8,673 bases of DNA, taken from Bacillota bacterium (lineage in GTDB: Bacteria; Bacillota; Clostridia; Clostridiales; Clostridiaceae). Shown in pieces: positions 1-5,317 of the stretch. The DNA is taken from contig JAEZKY010000356.1 of assembly GCA_023435985.1 (NCBI GenBank), positions 1 to 8,673 of the forward strand, written 5' to 3'. Each line of letters starts with the position of its first letter. The stretch's first letter is position 1. Position numbers and translations under genes: made by a program. The notes beneath the pieces were generated by a model. It saw nothing but the letters and a program-made list of their open reading frames with translations, had not been told where the DNA came from and searched no databases.

Positions 1-1
1 C

Positions 2-763
2 ATAGAGACTTAACAAGTTAAAAGTTTTAATTTTATTGTCATTATCTATATTTTCAGCTTTAATTTTAAGAGTTTCAAGATCATCTTTTGCACTAGATAA
101 AAATTTTTCTATACGATTTCTGAAGCCAAGATTTATCCAACCATAACGTTCTTTAGGTTTAAGTATTATCTCCATCACATCGGAATATTTATTCTCGTTT
201 AATACAGTACTAATATCATCAATAAAATTATCATCAAGAATTTTAAGATGTTCACTCATATCTTTGTGTATTGATAAATTAAATAAACGAATTTGTCCCA
301 TTCTTGAAATTTCTTTTCCAACATCTTTTTTTATTAATGGAAATATTTCAATATTATCCACAAGTTCTGGGGCTTTTTGGAGCAAATATGTTTTTAAACT
401 ACTAATTCTCGGAGCATGAGAGTTATATTCTGCTCCTATAACATTTTTTGGGAAAATTACAAAATGCATTGGTTCATAAAGTCCCCCACCTTGGGGCATG
501 TCTAAAGGATCTCTTTTTCCACCTACATCCATTAATGGCAATCCTGATTCCCTTTTAGTTCCATAAATCACCTCTAAAGGAATATCTGATTTTTCTATAT
601 TTACACATCTAGAGTTCCCGTCTTTCATGGGAAGATATCGTCCTTTTTCATCATCAGAAAGCCCATCAATAAAAGAAAATATTGTACTTGCTGTCACTTC
701 CTTCCCATTTTTTCTGAAAAATATTCTATAAAAACTGATTTGTCTATTTATTGTATTAGCCAT
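2..763 (-). CDS. Uncharacterised protein, C-terminus beyond the left edge
   Basis: An open frame runs without a stop from the ATG at 763 to the left edge, giving 254 residues of an incomplete protein. I do not recognise its function. Visible features are a basic N-terminus (NRQISFYRIFFRKNGKE, residues 5-22), a glycine/proline-rich centre (LDMPQGGGLYEPMHF, 87-101), and a conserved-looking block at 110-120 (GAEYNSHAPRI). From memory, with low certainty, this block recalls DUF6731-like proteins of unknown role. The C-terminal part is helical and charged. There is no signal peptide or membrane segment. The start is well supported: a GGGGGTGAT Shine-Dalgarno site at 775-767 lies a few bases upstream, inside an inverted repeat. 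A TATA-like ATATAAAA at 844-851 could give it its own promoter. Confidence 0.8.
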   Translation of the reverse strand, partial: MANTINRQISFYRIFFRKNGKEVTASTIFSFIDGLSDDEKGRYLPMKDGNSRCVNIEKSDIPLEVIYGTKRESGLPLMDVGGKRDPLDMPQGGGLYEPMHFVIFPKNVIGAEYNSHAPRISSLKTYLLQKAPELVDNIEIFPLIKKDVGKEISRMGQIRLFNLSIHKDMSEHLKILDDNFIDDISTVLNENKYSDVMEIILKPKERYGWINLGFRNRIEKFLSSAKDDLETLKIKAENIDNDNKIKTFNLLSLY

Positions 764-791
764 ACTATCACCCCCAAAGTTGTGATAGTAT
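762..791 (-). promoter_or_regulatory. Inverted repeat enclosing the Shine-Dalgarno site and start codon
   Basis: ATACTATCAC (762-771) and GTGATAGTAT (782-791) form a perfect 10-bp inverted repeat with a 10-nt spacer. In the minus-strand mRNA the 3' arm contains the GUGAU of the ribosome-binding site and the first two bases of the AUG; the unpaired loop keeps the remaining Gs. This could be an operator for autoregulation or an RNA hairpin limiting translation of the gene ending at 763. The symmetry is seen directly; the role is inferred. Confidence 0.6.
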
Positions 792-843
792 CTATTATTA
801 AACAAGTTAAAGTTATCATTTCATTATTAATTAAATAATAATG

Positions 844-851
844 TTTTATAT
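844..851 (-). promoter_or_regulatory. Candidate TATA box for the gene starting at 763
   Basis: On the minus strand this reads ATATAAAA, close to the archaeal TATA consensus. A transcript would start near 820 and carry a leader of about 55 nt that includes the inverted repeat at the ribosome-binding site. The box lies immediately downstream of the stop-proximal end of the small ORF at 859-1062, so the two genes need not share a transcript. Confidence 0.4.
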
Positions 852-858
852 TCTACTA

Positions 859-1062
859 TTATTTATGTAAGTTCTTTATGATAAATTTTTTCCATTTTTT
901 ACTTGAAATCTTAGACTGACCTCTACCAGAAACATGAAAAGTTTCGCCACGTAAACTTGCCAATAAAAATCTTAATTCTGCTTCTTGAATCGCTTCTATT
1001 AAATGCATATACTTTGTTTCTGCTGAAATTACGTTATTATATCTATATGTTCTATCAGCCAT
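859..1062 (-). CDS. Small basic protein of unknown function (67 aa)
   Basis: This frame encodes 67 residues from the ATG at 1062 to TAA. It has an amphipathic helix in the middle (MHLIEAIQEAELRFLLASLRG, about residues 19-39) and a lysine-rich tail (SKKWKKFIIKNLHK). I do not recognise a family. No clear Shine-Dalgarno site precedes the ATG; the frame is open for 19 more codons upstream but has no other usual start codon. It lies 95 bp upstream of the gene starting at 763, on the same strand. The protein-like composition supports it, while the missing ribosome-binding site counts against it. Confidence 0.42.
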   Translation of the reverse strand: MADRTYRYNNVISAETKYMHLIEAIQEAELRFLLASLRGETFHVSGRGQSKISSKKWKKFIIKNLHK

Positions 1063-1170
1063 GTATTTGAATTTTTTAGTTTTTATTGTTTTATTAGATA
1101 ATGCAAGAGCAGATGAAAACTAATTTTTAGATATTAAATAACATATTTTATATTGTTAAATGATTAACTG

Positions 1171-1186
1171 ATTATTAATTATAATC
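1171..1186 (+). promoter_or_regulatory. Candidate promoter for the winged-helix gene
   Basis: The AT-rich block ATTATTAATTATAAT contains a TATA-like TTATAA near 1179-1184. Initiation about 25 nt downstream would fall near 1205, giving a short leader that carries the AGAGGA ribosome-binding site. This favours the ATG at 1223 over the GTG at 1193 as the start. Confidence 0.4.
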
Positions 1187-1222
1187 CAAAAAGTGGATGA
1201 TTTAATCAAAAGAGGAAATCAT

Positions 1223-1474
1223 ATGGATAATGACGAAATTAGAAAAAGAATACTCGTAAAAATGTATGATCTTGAAAGAGAACTTGCAGGAAACGTAGTA
1301 GCAAGCACAAAATTAAGTAAAGAACTAAATATTCCTGATGAAGACGTAGGATTTAATATTAGATTTTTAGCTGAAGAAGGTTATATAACAGCTGATCCTC
1401 TGCATAGTAAAACTTATTCCGCAATGGTGGGTATCACCCCTAAAGGGATTATCACTGTTGAAAATAATTTTTGA
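1223..1474 (+). CDS. Small winged helix-turn-helix protein
   Basis: An 83-residue protein, probably a DNA-binding regulator. Helices at about residues 2-18 (DEIRKRILVKMYDLERELAG) are followed by a recognition-type helix-turn-helix (STKLSKELNIPDEDVGFNIRFL), then a short wing with a GYITADP strand and a closing ITPKGIITVENN strand. This layout is typical of compact archaeal winged-helix proteins common in methanogens. A GTG at 1193 would add ten residues, but the ATG at 1223 is preferred because AGAGGA (1211-1216) sits 6 nt upstream. The gene diverges from the small minus-strand ORF and precedes a zinc-ribbon gene on the same strand. The specific target is unknown. Confidence 0.82.
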   Translation: MDNDEIRKRILVKMYDLERELAGNVVASTKLSKELNIPDEDVGFNIRFLAEEGYITADPLHSKTYSAMVGITPKGIITVENNF

Positions 1475-1485
1475 TAGATGTAATT

Positions 1486-1587
1486 ATGTATTGCGCTTTG
1501 GCAAAATCTCCTAAATGTGATTTTATCAAAATTAGAATTATACACGCAGATTTAAAGACTAAGAAAAAACGTGGATTTGTCTAACTG
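1486..1587 (+). CDS. Possible tiny ORF overlapping the zinc-ribbon gene start (33 aa)
   Basis: This short frame starts at the ATG at 1486 and ends at TAA. It begins MYCALAKSPKCDFIKIRI and ends in a basic KTKKKRGFV tail. It follows the winged-helix gene by 11 nt and overlaps the possible GTG start of the next gene in another frame. The composition looks protein-like, but there is no good ribosome-binding site and the frame is short, so it may be a leader peptide, a decayed gene or chance. Confidence 0.22.
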
Positions 1588-1765
1588 TGAAAAAAGATAT
1601 CATGAAGGAATAATTGAGTGGGTGAGCATGTTGATTGAAAAAAAATTTGAAGTCAGAAAATGTAGATATTGTGGTAAAACCGGTCTTGGACAGATATATG
1701 GAAAATTACGTTCTAACACAAAAGTATGGACTTGTCCAAATTGTGGTAAACAATATCCCATTTAA
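1571..1765 (+). CDS. Small zinc-ribbon protein
   Basis: A protein of up to 64 residues with two CxxC knuckles, CRYCG (31-35) and CPNCG (55-59), separated by a basic strand-rich loop. This is the signature of a four-cysteine zinc ribbon, as found in nucleic-acid-binding or protein-binding adaptors. The GTG at 1571 has no clear Shine-Dalgarno site. The in-frame ATG at 1628 is preceded closely by GGGTGA, so the mature product may be only 45 residues and still keep both knuckles. It follows the winged-helix gene by about 100 bp on the same strand, and the two may act together. A T-run directly after the stop and a hairpin at 1929 could end the transcript. Confidence 0.7.
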   Translation: MDLSNCEKRYHEGIIEWVSMLIEKKFEVRKCRYCGKTGLGQIYGKLRSNTKVWTCPNCGKQYPI

Positions 1766-1806
1766 TTAAAATTTTTTGAAAAAAAATAGAAGAGCAGATC
1801 TATTAT

Positions 1807-1821
1807 GTGCAAAATTTGCAC
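1807..1821. repeat. 15-bp palindrome GTGCAAA-A-TTTGCAC
   Basis: The two 7-bp arms are perfect inverted repeats around a single central base. The palindrome lies 42 bp after the zinc-ribbon stop. It could be a protein-binding dyad or the stem of a small hairpin; no T-run follows it directly. Confidence 0.5.
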
Positions 1822-1928
1822 TAACTGAACTTTGTGTAAAGAAATGCAATAGTTCAAAAAGGAAACATATAAAGTCTGTATATTAATTAATGCAGCAACT
1901 ATGTTAACACACTATATAAAATAATAAT

Positions 1929-1953
1929 AAGCATTTAAACGCTTTATTTTTTT
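1929..1953 (+). terminator. Hairpin plus T-run, terminator-like
   Basis: AAGCATTTAAACGCTT (1929-1944) is a palindrome with one mismatch. It is followed by a run of seven T at 1947-1953. The arrangement fits an archaeal or intrinsic-type terminator for plus-strand transcripts from the winged-helix and zinc-ribbon genes. Confidence 0.45.
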
Positions 1954-2234
1954 GTATTCCTCAAAAAGTCTGATTTTAAAGAGTTTTTGGAATATACTAA
2001 TGTAAAAAAGTATTCCAATCCTAAAAAAATAGTCTGATTTAAATTAGAGTACGAGAAAAGAGAAATAAAGAGATGACCCGAAAAATCAAACGTGATATGT
2101 TCTCTATCACTTTATCATCCGTTCTTTGTTCTTTATAAATGTCTCTTTGCATTTACAAGTTACAGGACGGCTAAAATTTGGATACCGTATCCCCTCTTTC
2201 TATAATTTTTACCTGAAGTTATACACAGAATCCA
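1954..2234. other. Gene-less stretch with imperfect duplications
   Basis: No convincing gene is visible. Two imperfect copies of a module, GTATTCC followed by AGTCTGATTT, occur at 1954-1976 and 2010-2040. GAATA at about 1990 can pair with the first TATTCC. GGATAC-C-GTATCC at 2180-2192 is a perfect dyad with one central base, 43 bp before the first large repeat. A 21-codon ORF near 2074 has no support. Confidence 0.4.
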
Positions 2235-2323
2235 GTATATATTGCATACGCAAATGTGTATGCATACACATTTTTGTGTAGTTACCATAAATTAAGATGC
2301 AATTCGTTTTTTTAAAAGTTTAA
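2235..2323. repeat. Noncoding repeat element, copy 1
   Basis: The stretch starts GTATATATTGCATACGCAAA (2235-2254), which matches 19 of 20 bases in copy 2 at 3719-3738. It continues with weaker similarity, including AATTAAGATGCAATT (here) versus AATTAAGACGTAATT, and ends at TTTAAAA-x-TTTA in both. It contains a 22-bp perfect palindrome. The two copies point the same way and flank the antitoxin-like and MCM-like genes. Confidence 0.6.
2252..2273. repeat. 22-bp perfect palindrome
   Basis: The half-site AAATGTGTATG (2252-2262) is followed directly by its exact reverse complement (2263-2273). There is no spacer, so a dimeric DNA-binding protein is a more natural reading than an RNA hairpin. In copy 2 of the element this symmetry is degraded. 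Confidence 0.65.
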
Positions 2324-2565
2324 TGAGCTGGTATAAAATGTATACATCAGTTATAACAAAAATTACTATTGGTAATTTGTATGTAAGTAAATTGAATGAA
2401 CTATTAATTATATTGGATGATGATGTGTAAAACACAGGATATATTCCTGAGAATAAGATAAAGATAACTTGTGCTAAAATGATTGTTTATTAATTCTCAA
2501 ACATTGAAAAAATTCATAGTTTTAATTCTTTGTATAATGGACAGTTAAATTTCAATTTTAATTGA
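2323..2565 (+). pseudogene. Possible decayed ORF with two in-frame TAA codons
   Basis: A frame beginning ATG at 2323 reads MSWYKMYTSVITKITIGN and continues to LIILDDDV before a TAA at 2428. The same frame then reads NTGYIPENKIKITCAK up to a TAA at 2491, and FSNIEKIHSFNSLYNGQLN up to a TGA at 2563. The composition is protein-like across both interruptions, suggesting an old gene of about 80 codons that has lost function. I recognise no family. In DNA this AT-rich such runs can occur by chance, so confidence is low. A 7-bp dyad with a 5-nt loop (AAATTAC/GTAATTT, 2360-2378) lies inside it. Confidence 0.25.
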
Positions 2566-2576
2566 TTAAATAACTG

Positions 2577-2585
2577 TATATTTTA
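2577..2585 (+). promoter_or_regulatory. Candidate TATA box for the antitoxin-like gene
   Basis: TATATTTTA fits the archaeal TATA consensus. Initiation near 2605 would give a leader of about 35 nt that includes the AGGATGGATG ribosome-binding region. A second TATAA at 2603-2607 is too close to the ATG to leave room for that region. Confidence 0.35.
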
Positions 2586-2639
2586 CCGTGTACAATATTA
2601 TCTATAACTAGAAAAGACAAGTATTAGGATGGATGTTCT

Positions 2640-2858
2640 ATGAAAGAATCTAACAATTGTTCTCACAAAACTAAAATGAAAGTTGTTATACTGGATGGTA
2701 AAGAAGTAGCTTATAATCCTGAAGAAGAGGAAGATCCGAGATTAGTTGCGGAAATTATGGAAATAGAGAAAAACGAGGAATATATCGAAGTAGAGGATAT
2801 TGATGAATACTTTGAGAACATGCGCAAAGAAGCACGTAAAATATCCCATAATCAATAA
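2640..2858 (+). CDS. Acidic small protein, antitoxin-like
   Basis: A 72-residue protein. After a polar N-terminus it has a strand MKVVILDGKEVAYNP (13-27), an acidic EEEEDPRLVAEIMEIEKNEE helix (28-47), and a helical tail with YIEVEDIDEYFENMRKEARK (48-67). The short strand followed by an acidic helix and a DIDEYF-type tail resembles antitoxins of RelB/Phd-like addiction modules in archaea; this is a resemblance, not a demonstrated homology. AGGATGGATG at 2626-2635 serves as the ribosome-binding site. No RelE- or ParE-type toxin frame is present downstream, where only 50 bp separate it from a converging gene, so it would be an orphan. It might equally be an unrelated acidic protein. Confidence 0.65.
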   Translation: MKESNNCSHKTKMKVVILDGKEVAYNPEEEEDPRLVAEIMEIEKNEEYIEVEDIDEYFENMRKEARKISHNQ

Positions 2859-2885
2859 AATTTAATCTTATGCTGAATTTAACAT

Positions 2886-2902
2886 GCAATTACCGTTATT
2901 GC
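2886..2902. terminator. Small hairpin between converging genes
   Basis: GCAAT (2886-2890) and ATTGC (2898-2902) form a 5-bp stem with a 7-nt loop, midway between the convergent stops at 2858 and 2913. It may help end either transcript. There is no strong T-run, so support is weak. Confidence 0.22.
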
Positions 2903-2910
2903 CTTCTAAT

Positions 2911-3408
2911 TTACACTAATTTTAAAAATCTATTTGAAGGTTCATATAATAATCCAGTTACAATCAATTTTCTAATTATCTTTTCAAAGTTTTCTTTTTC
3001 TAAATTATAATCTGTTAACATTTTATTTTCAACAATATCTATAGATACCTTTCCTTTATCATCAGATAATTCTTTAATTACATCCAAAATGACTCTCATT
3101 TTAGCCTTTAAGCTTACTTCTTGTTCATTAATTAAGCTTATATTTTCATTTTTTAATGTATTAAACATATAACTAACATCGATTATACTAATCGCTGCAT
3201 TAATAAGCTGTTCTCTTATTAATTCTTCATTTTGAGTTAAATCTTTAAAATACAAAAGATACATTATTTTAGATTCCATATGTCGTATAGTATTGGCCTC
3301 TAATTCTCCGTAATCTCTCATTTGCAAACAAGCCTTCCTTAGTATTTCCCAAATCATAAAGTATTCTCTACTAAAGTCTAAATTTGTATCCAATCCCATT
3401 TTGGCCAT
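2911..3408 (-). CDS. MCM C-terminal-domain-like protein (lid plus winged helix only)
   Basis: This 165-residue protein matches the end of archaeal MCM helicases in layout. Residues 35-80 (ELEANTIRHMESKIMYL ... AAISIIDVS) resemble the lid segment of MCM, where a RQLEAL-type helix is followed by an EDV..AI-type helix. Residues 99-165 resemble the MCM C-terminal winged helix: a KMRVILDVIKEL helix, GKVSIDIVE, a FEKIIRKL helix, and the wing ending GLLYEPSNRFLKLV (MCM proteins end similarly with YEP-x-GY). The AAA+ core (Walker A, Walker B, arginine finger) and the N-terminal OB domain are absent. The start is supported by AGGT 6 nt upstream of the ATG at 3408. It could be a domesticated regulator of helicase loading, a mobile-element replication factor, or a remnant. 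Assignment rests on pattern recognition only. Confidence 0.65.
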   Translation of the reverse strand: MAKMGLDTNLDFSREYFMIWEILRKACLQMRDYGELEANTIRHMESKIMYLLYFKDLTQNEELIREQLINAAISIIDVSYMFNTLKNENISLINEQEVSLKAKMRVILDVIKELSDDKGKVSIDIVENKMLTDYNLEKENFEKIIRKLIVTGLLYEPSNRFLKLV

Positions 3409-3416
3409 TTAAATAC

Positions 3417-3602
3417 CTATATTAAGTTCATTTTGTTTATCACCGGAGAGGAAGGTTTATTAAAACTGAATGGATCGTTATATTCCTCAATTATTTTAGG
3501 TATGTCCATTATAATGTTGAATAAACATTTATCCACTTAATTTGCCCTAACTAAACCATATCTAATGGATATGATTATTTTATAAGCATCTTGAACATTC
3601 AT
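3417..3602 (-). pseudogene. Short ORF upstream of the MCM-like gene, interrupted by TAA
   Basis: On the minus strand a frame starts ATG at 3602 (MNVQDAYKIIISIRYGLVRAN), meets TAA at 3539-3537, and continues in the same frame as VDKCLFNIIMDIPKIIEEYN and DPFSFNKPSSPVINKMNLI to TAG at 3419-3417. That stop overlaps the ribosome-binding site of the MCM-like gene, a usual sign of an operon. With one CAA-to-TAA change it would be a 61-residue protein. As it stands, only the first 21 residues, or the last 30 from the ATG at 3509, could be made. I do not recognise the family. Confidence 0.35.
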
Positions 3603-3646
3603 TATTCTATATGTAACATTATTTAATGGTAATTTTTAAAAATCAA

Positions 3647-3656
3647 ATTTATAAAC
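3647..3656 (-). promoter_or_regulatory. Candidate TATA box for the minus-strand MCM-like operon
   Basis: The minus strand reads GTTTATAAAT, a good archaeal TATA box. Expected initiation is near 3622-3625, about 20 nt before the ATG at 3602. The GTATATAC array begins 24 bp behind it, so a protein bound there could affect this promoter as well as the diverging plus-strand one. Confidence 0.45.
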
Positions 3657-3679
3657 CTGCGTATTGCAATTGAATACTT

Positions 3680-3726
3680 GTATATACCATTATATAAAAG
3701 TATATACTCATATATACGGTATATAC
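3680..3726. repeat. Helically phased GTATATAC palindrome array
   Basis: Exact 8-bp palindromes GTATATAC lie at 3680-3687, 3700-3707 and 3719-3726, and a one-mismatch copy ATATATAC lies at 3710-3717. The steps are 20, 10 and 9 bp, placing the sites on one face of the helix. Another exact copy is at 3906-3913. The last array copy is also the first 8 bases of repeat copy 2. The pattern suggests a cooperative operator or an origin-type element; in DNA this AT-rich some copies may be chance. Confidence 0.5.
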
Positions 3727-3802
3727 TGCATACGCAAAACTATACATATACATTTGCACACTTGAAACTAATTAAGACGTAATTTTCGATTTTAAAAATT
3801 TA
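3719..3802. repeat. Noncoding repeat element, copy 2
   Basis: GTATATACTGCATACGCAAA (3719-3738) matches copy 1 with one mismatch. Further shared blocks are TACATTT near 3747-3755 and AATTAAGACGTAATT, followed by TTTAAAAATTTA. It lies in the divergent region between the MCM-like operon and the AlbA_2 gene. Confidence 0.58.
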
Positions 3803-3972
3803 TATCAATTAAACAAAAATTAAATTCACTATATATTTGTTAAACTTAAAATAAACTTTTTTAAGGTTCATGTAATTAAATGTAAGAGTTGAATTATAAT
3901 TATGGGTATATACACGTAACAATGTAAATTACAACAGAAAATGCATGTTTTATTGTATGAAAATACGAATAA

Positions 3973-3979
3973 TTTATAA
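3973..3979 (+). promoter_or_regulatory. Candidate TATA box for the AlbA_2 gene
   Basis: TTTATAA lies 55 bp before the ATG at 4034. Initiation near 4003 would leave a leader of about 30 nt containing the TAGGAT ribosome-binding site. The upstream TTG at 4001 would then be at or before the transcript start, so it is not a likely start codon. Confidence 0.42.
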
Positions 3980-4033
3980 CATAATTATTTCTAAATATTA
4001 TTGAGCTTAATTTTTGTACTTGGTAGGATAAAT

Positions 4034-5239
4034 ATGATTCAAAAAGAATTAGATCAAATAAATGAAGGGGATTTACTTTTTTTGATAGAGAATTCTGTTT
4101 TAGAAAATAAAACATTGGAATATAAACAAGAGTTAAACCTCAATAATAGGGATGAGAAAAAAGAGTTCCTTGCTGACATATCCTCATTTGCTAATGCAAG
4201 TGGTGGTGATATAATTTATGGAATCATTGAAAATAGGGAAGACGGAACTCCAAAGGATTTGGTTGGTTTAAATACTGAGAATATAGATGAGTTAAAAGGG
4301 AAAATTGAAGGATTAATTAGAGATGGGACAGAACCGAGGATACACGTTAATATTCATACAATCGAACTTTCAAATTCGAAAAACGTTTTAATAATTAGAA
4401 TTCCTAAAAGCTGGAGAAGTCCGCATCGTGTTATTTTTGGGAGAGATTAGAGATTCTTTTCAAGAAACTCAAATGGAAAATATCATTTAGACGTTGAAGA
4501 GTTAAAAAACGTTTTTAATTTATCTGAAATGCTTAATGAAAGAATTCGAGCATTTAGAGAAGATAGAATATCAACGGTAGTAGCTAACGAACTTTCTGTA
4601 CAGATCCATGATGGTGCAAAAATTATACTTCATTTAATGCCGATTGATGCATTTAATCCAGCTCAAAGCTATGAAATAGATATAATTGCACAAAATAATG
4701 GAAAATTAACTACTATTAGTGGCCATGGAAATGATAATAAATATAACATTGATGGATATCTTGTTAATTATGAAGCTAATGAAAAATCCGCATCTTATGC
4801 TCAACTCTTTAGAAATGGAATTATTGAAGCAGTAGACTGGTTTATTCTTGGATATAATAATGAAAATCAGTATATTGTAGGCAATCTTCTTGAAAAGAAA
4901 CTAATAGATTCTATCTCCCAATATTTGGATGTTCTTAAAATTTTAGAAGTCAATACTCCTATTTTTATTTTTGTTACTTTAGTTGGGGTAAAAAATTTTA
5001 AAATGTATGTTGAATCCGGAAGAGGAGCGGTATATAATCAAATATCACATTCTATAGGTTTAGGTAACAAATATGAAGTAGATCGAGACATTTTATTATT
5101 GACAGAATCTATAATTGAAAATTATGATGATAAACCCCAAGATATCTTGAAAAACTGCTTTGATTCTCTTTGGAATGCTTGTGGTTACCCTAGATCATTA
5201 AATTATGATGAGGAAGGTAATTGGAATCCAAAGAAATAA
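4034..5239 (+). CDS. Schlafen-type AlbA_2 domain protein, frame interrupted by one UAG
   Basis: This is one 401-codon frame with a single UAG at 4448-4450 (codon 139). The N-terminal AlbA_2 domain shows LEYKQEL (28-34), KKEFLADISSFANASGGDIIYGI (42-64) and IPKSWRSPHR (123-132). Directly after the UAG the frame continues RFFSRNSNGKYHLDVEEL, exactly where related proteins continue. The C-terminal part has ERIRAFREDRI, SYAQLFRNGIIEAVDWF and WNACGYPRSLNYDEEGNW, all typical of the ~400-residue form of this family. The family is described as DNA/RNA-binding and occurs in regulators and defence proteins. The ATG at 4034 has AGGA 5 nt upstream. Without readthrough the product is a 138-residue AlbA_2 fragment, plus perhaps a second fragment from the ATG at 4529. 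It is followed by a probable operon partner. Confidence 0.8.
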
Positions 5240-5304
5240 TATTAAAAATATTAAATAATTAGAAATGAACTGTGTTGATGTAGCCAATGATATTTATTGT
5301 AAAA

Positions 5305-5311
5305 AGGGGTG
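5305..5311 (+). promoter_or_regulatory. Ribosome-binding site fixing a TTG start
   Basis: AGGGGTG lies 6 nt before the TTG at 5318 and is a close match to the archaeal anti-Shine-Dalgarno sequence. There is no ATG near the beginning of the frame, so this site decides the start. Confidence 0.65.
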
Positions 5312-5317
5312 TAATTA

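Noticed and set aside
1193..1222. GTG at 1193 as start of the winged-helix gene
   Set aside because: No convincing ribosome-binding site precedes it, whereas AGAGGA lies 6 nt before the ATG at 1223 and fits the TATA position.
1104..1799. AGAGCAGAT occurring on both sides of the winged-helix and zinc-ribbon genes (near 1106 and 1791), as possible target-site repeats
   Set aside because: The match is only 9 bp with no flanking similarity or terminal inverted repeats, so chance is likely.
2413..2446. C/D-box-like motifs (ATGATGA followed by CTGA)
   Set aside because: Only one C and one D box are present with too little space for two guides, and no flanking terminal stem is visible.
3900..4115. 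Minus-strand ORF of 71 codons overlapping the start of the AlbA_2 gene
   Set aside because: It covers the promoter and the first codons of a well-supported gene on the other strand, and its Phe/Tyr/Leu/Ile-rich text looks like antisense of AT-rich DNA.
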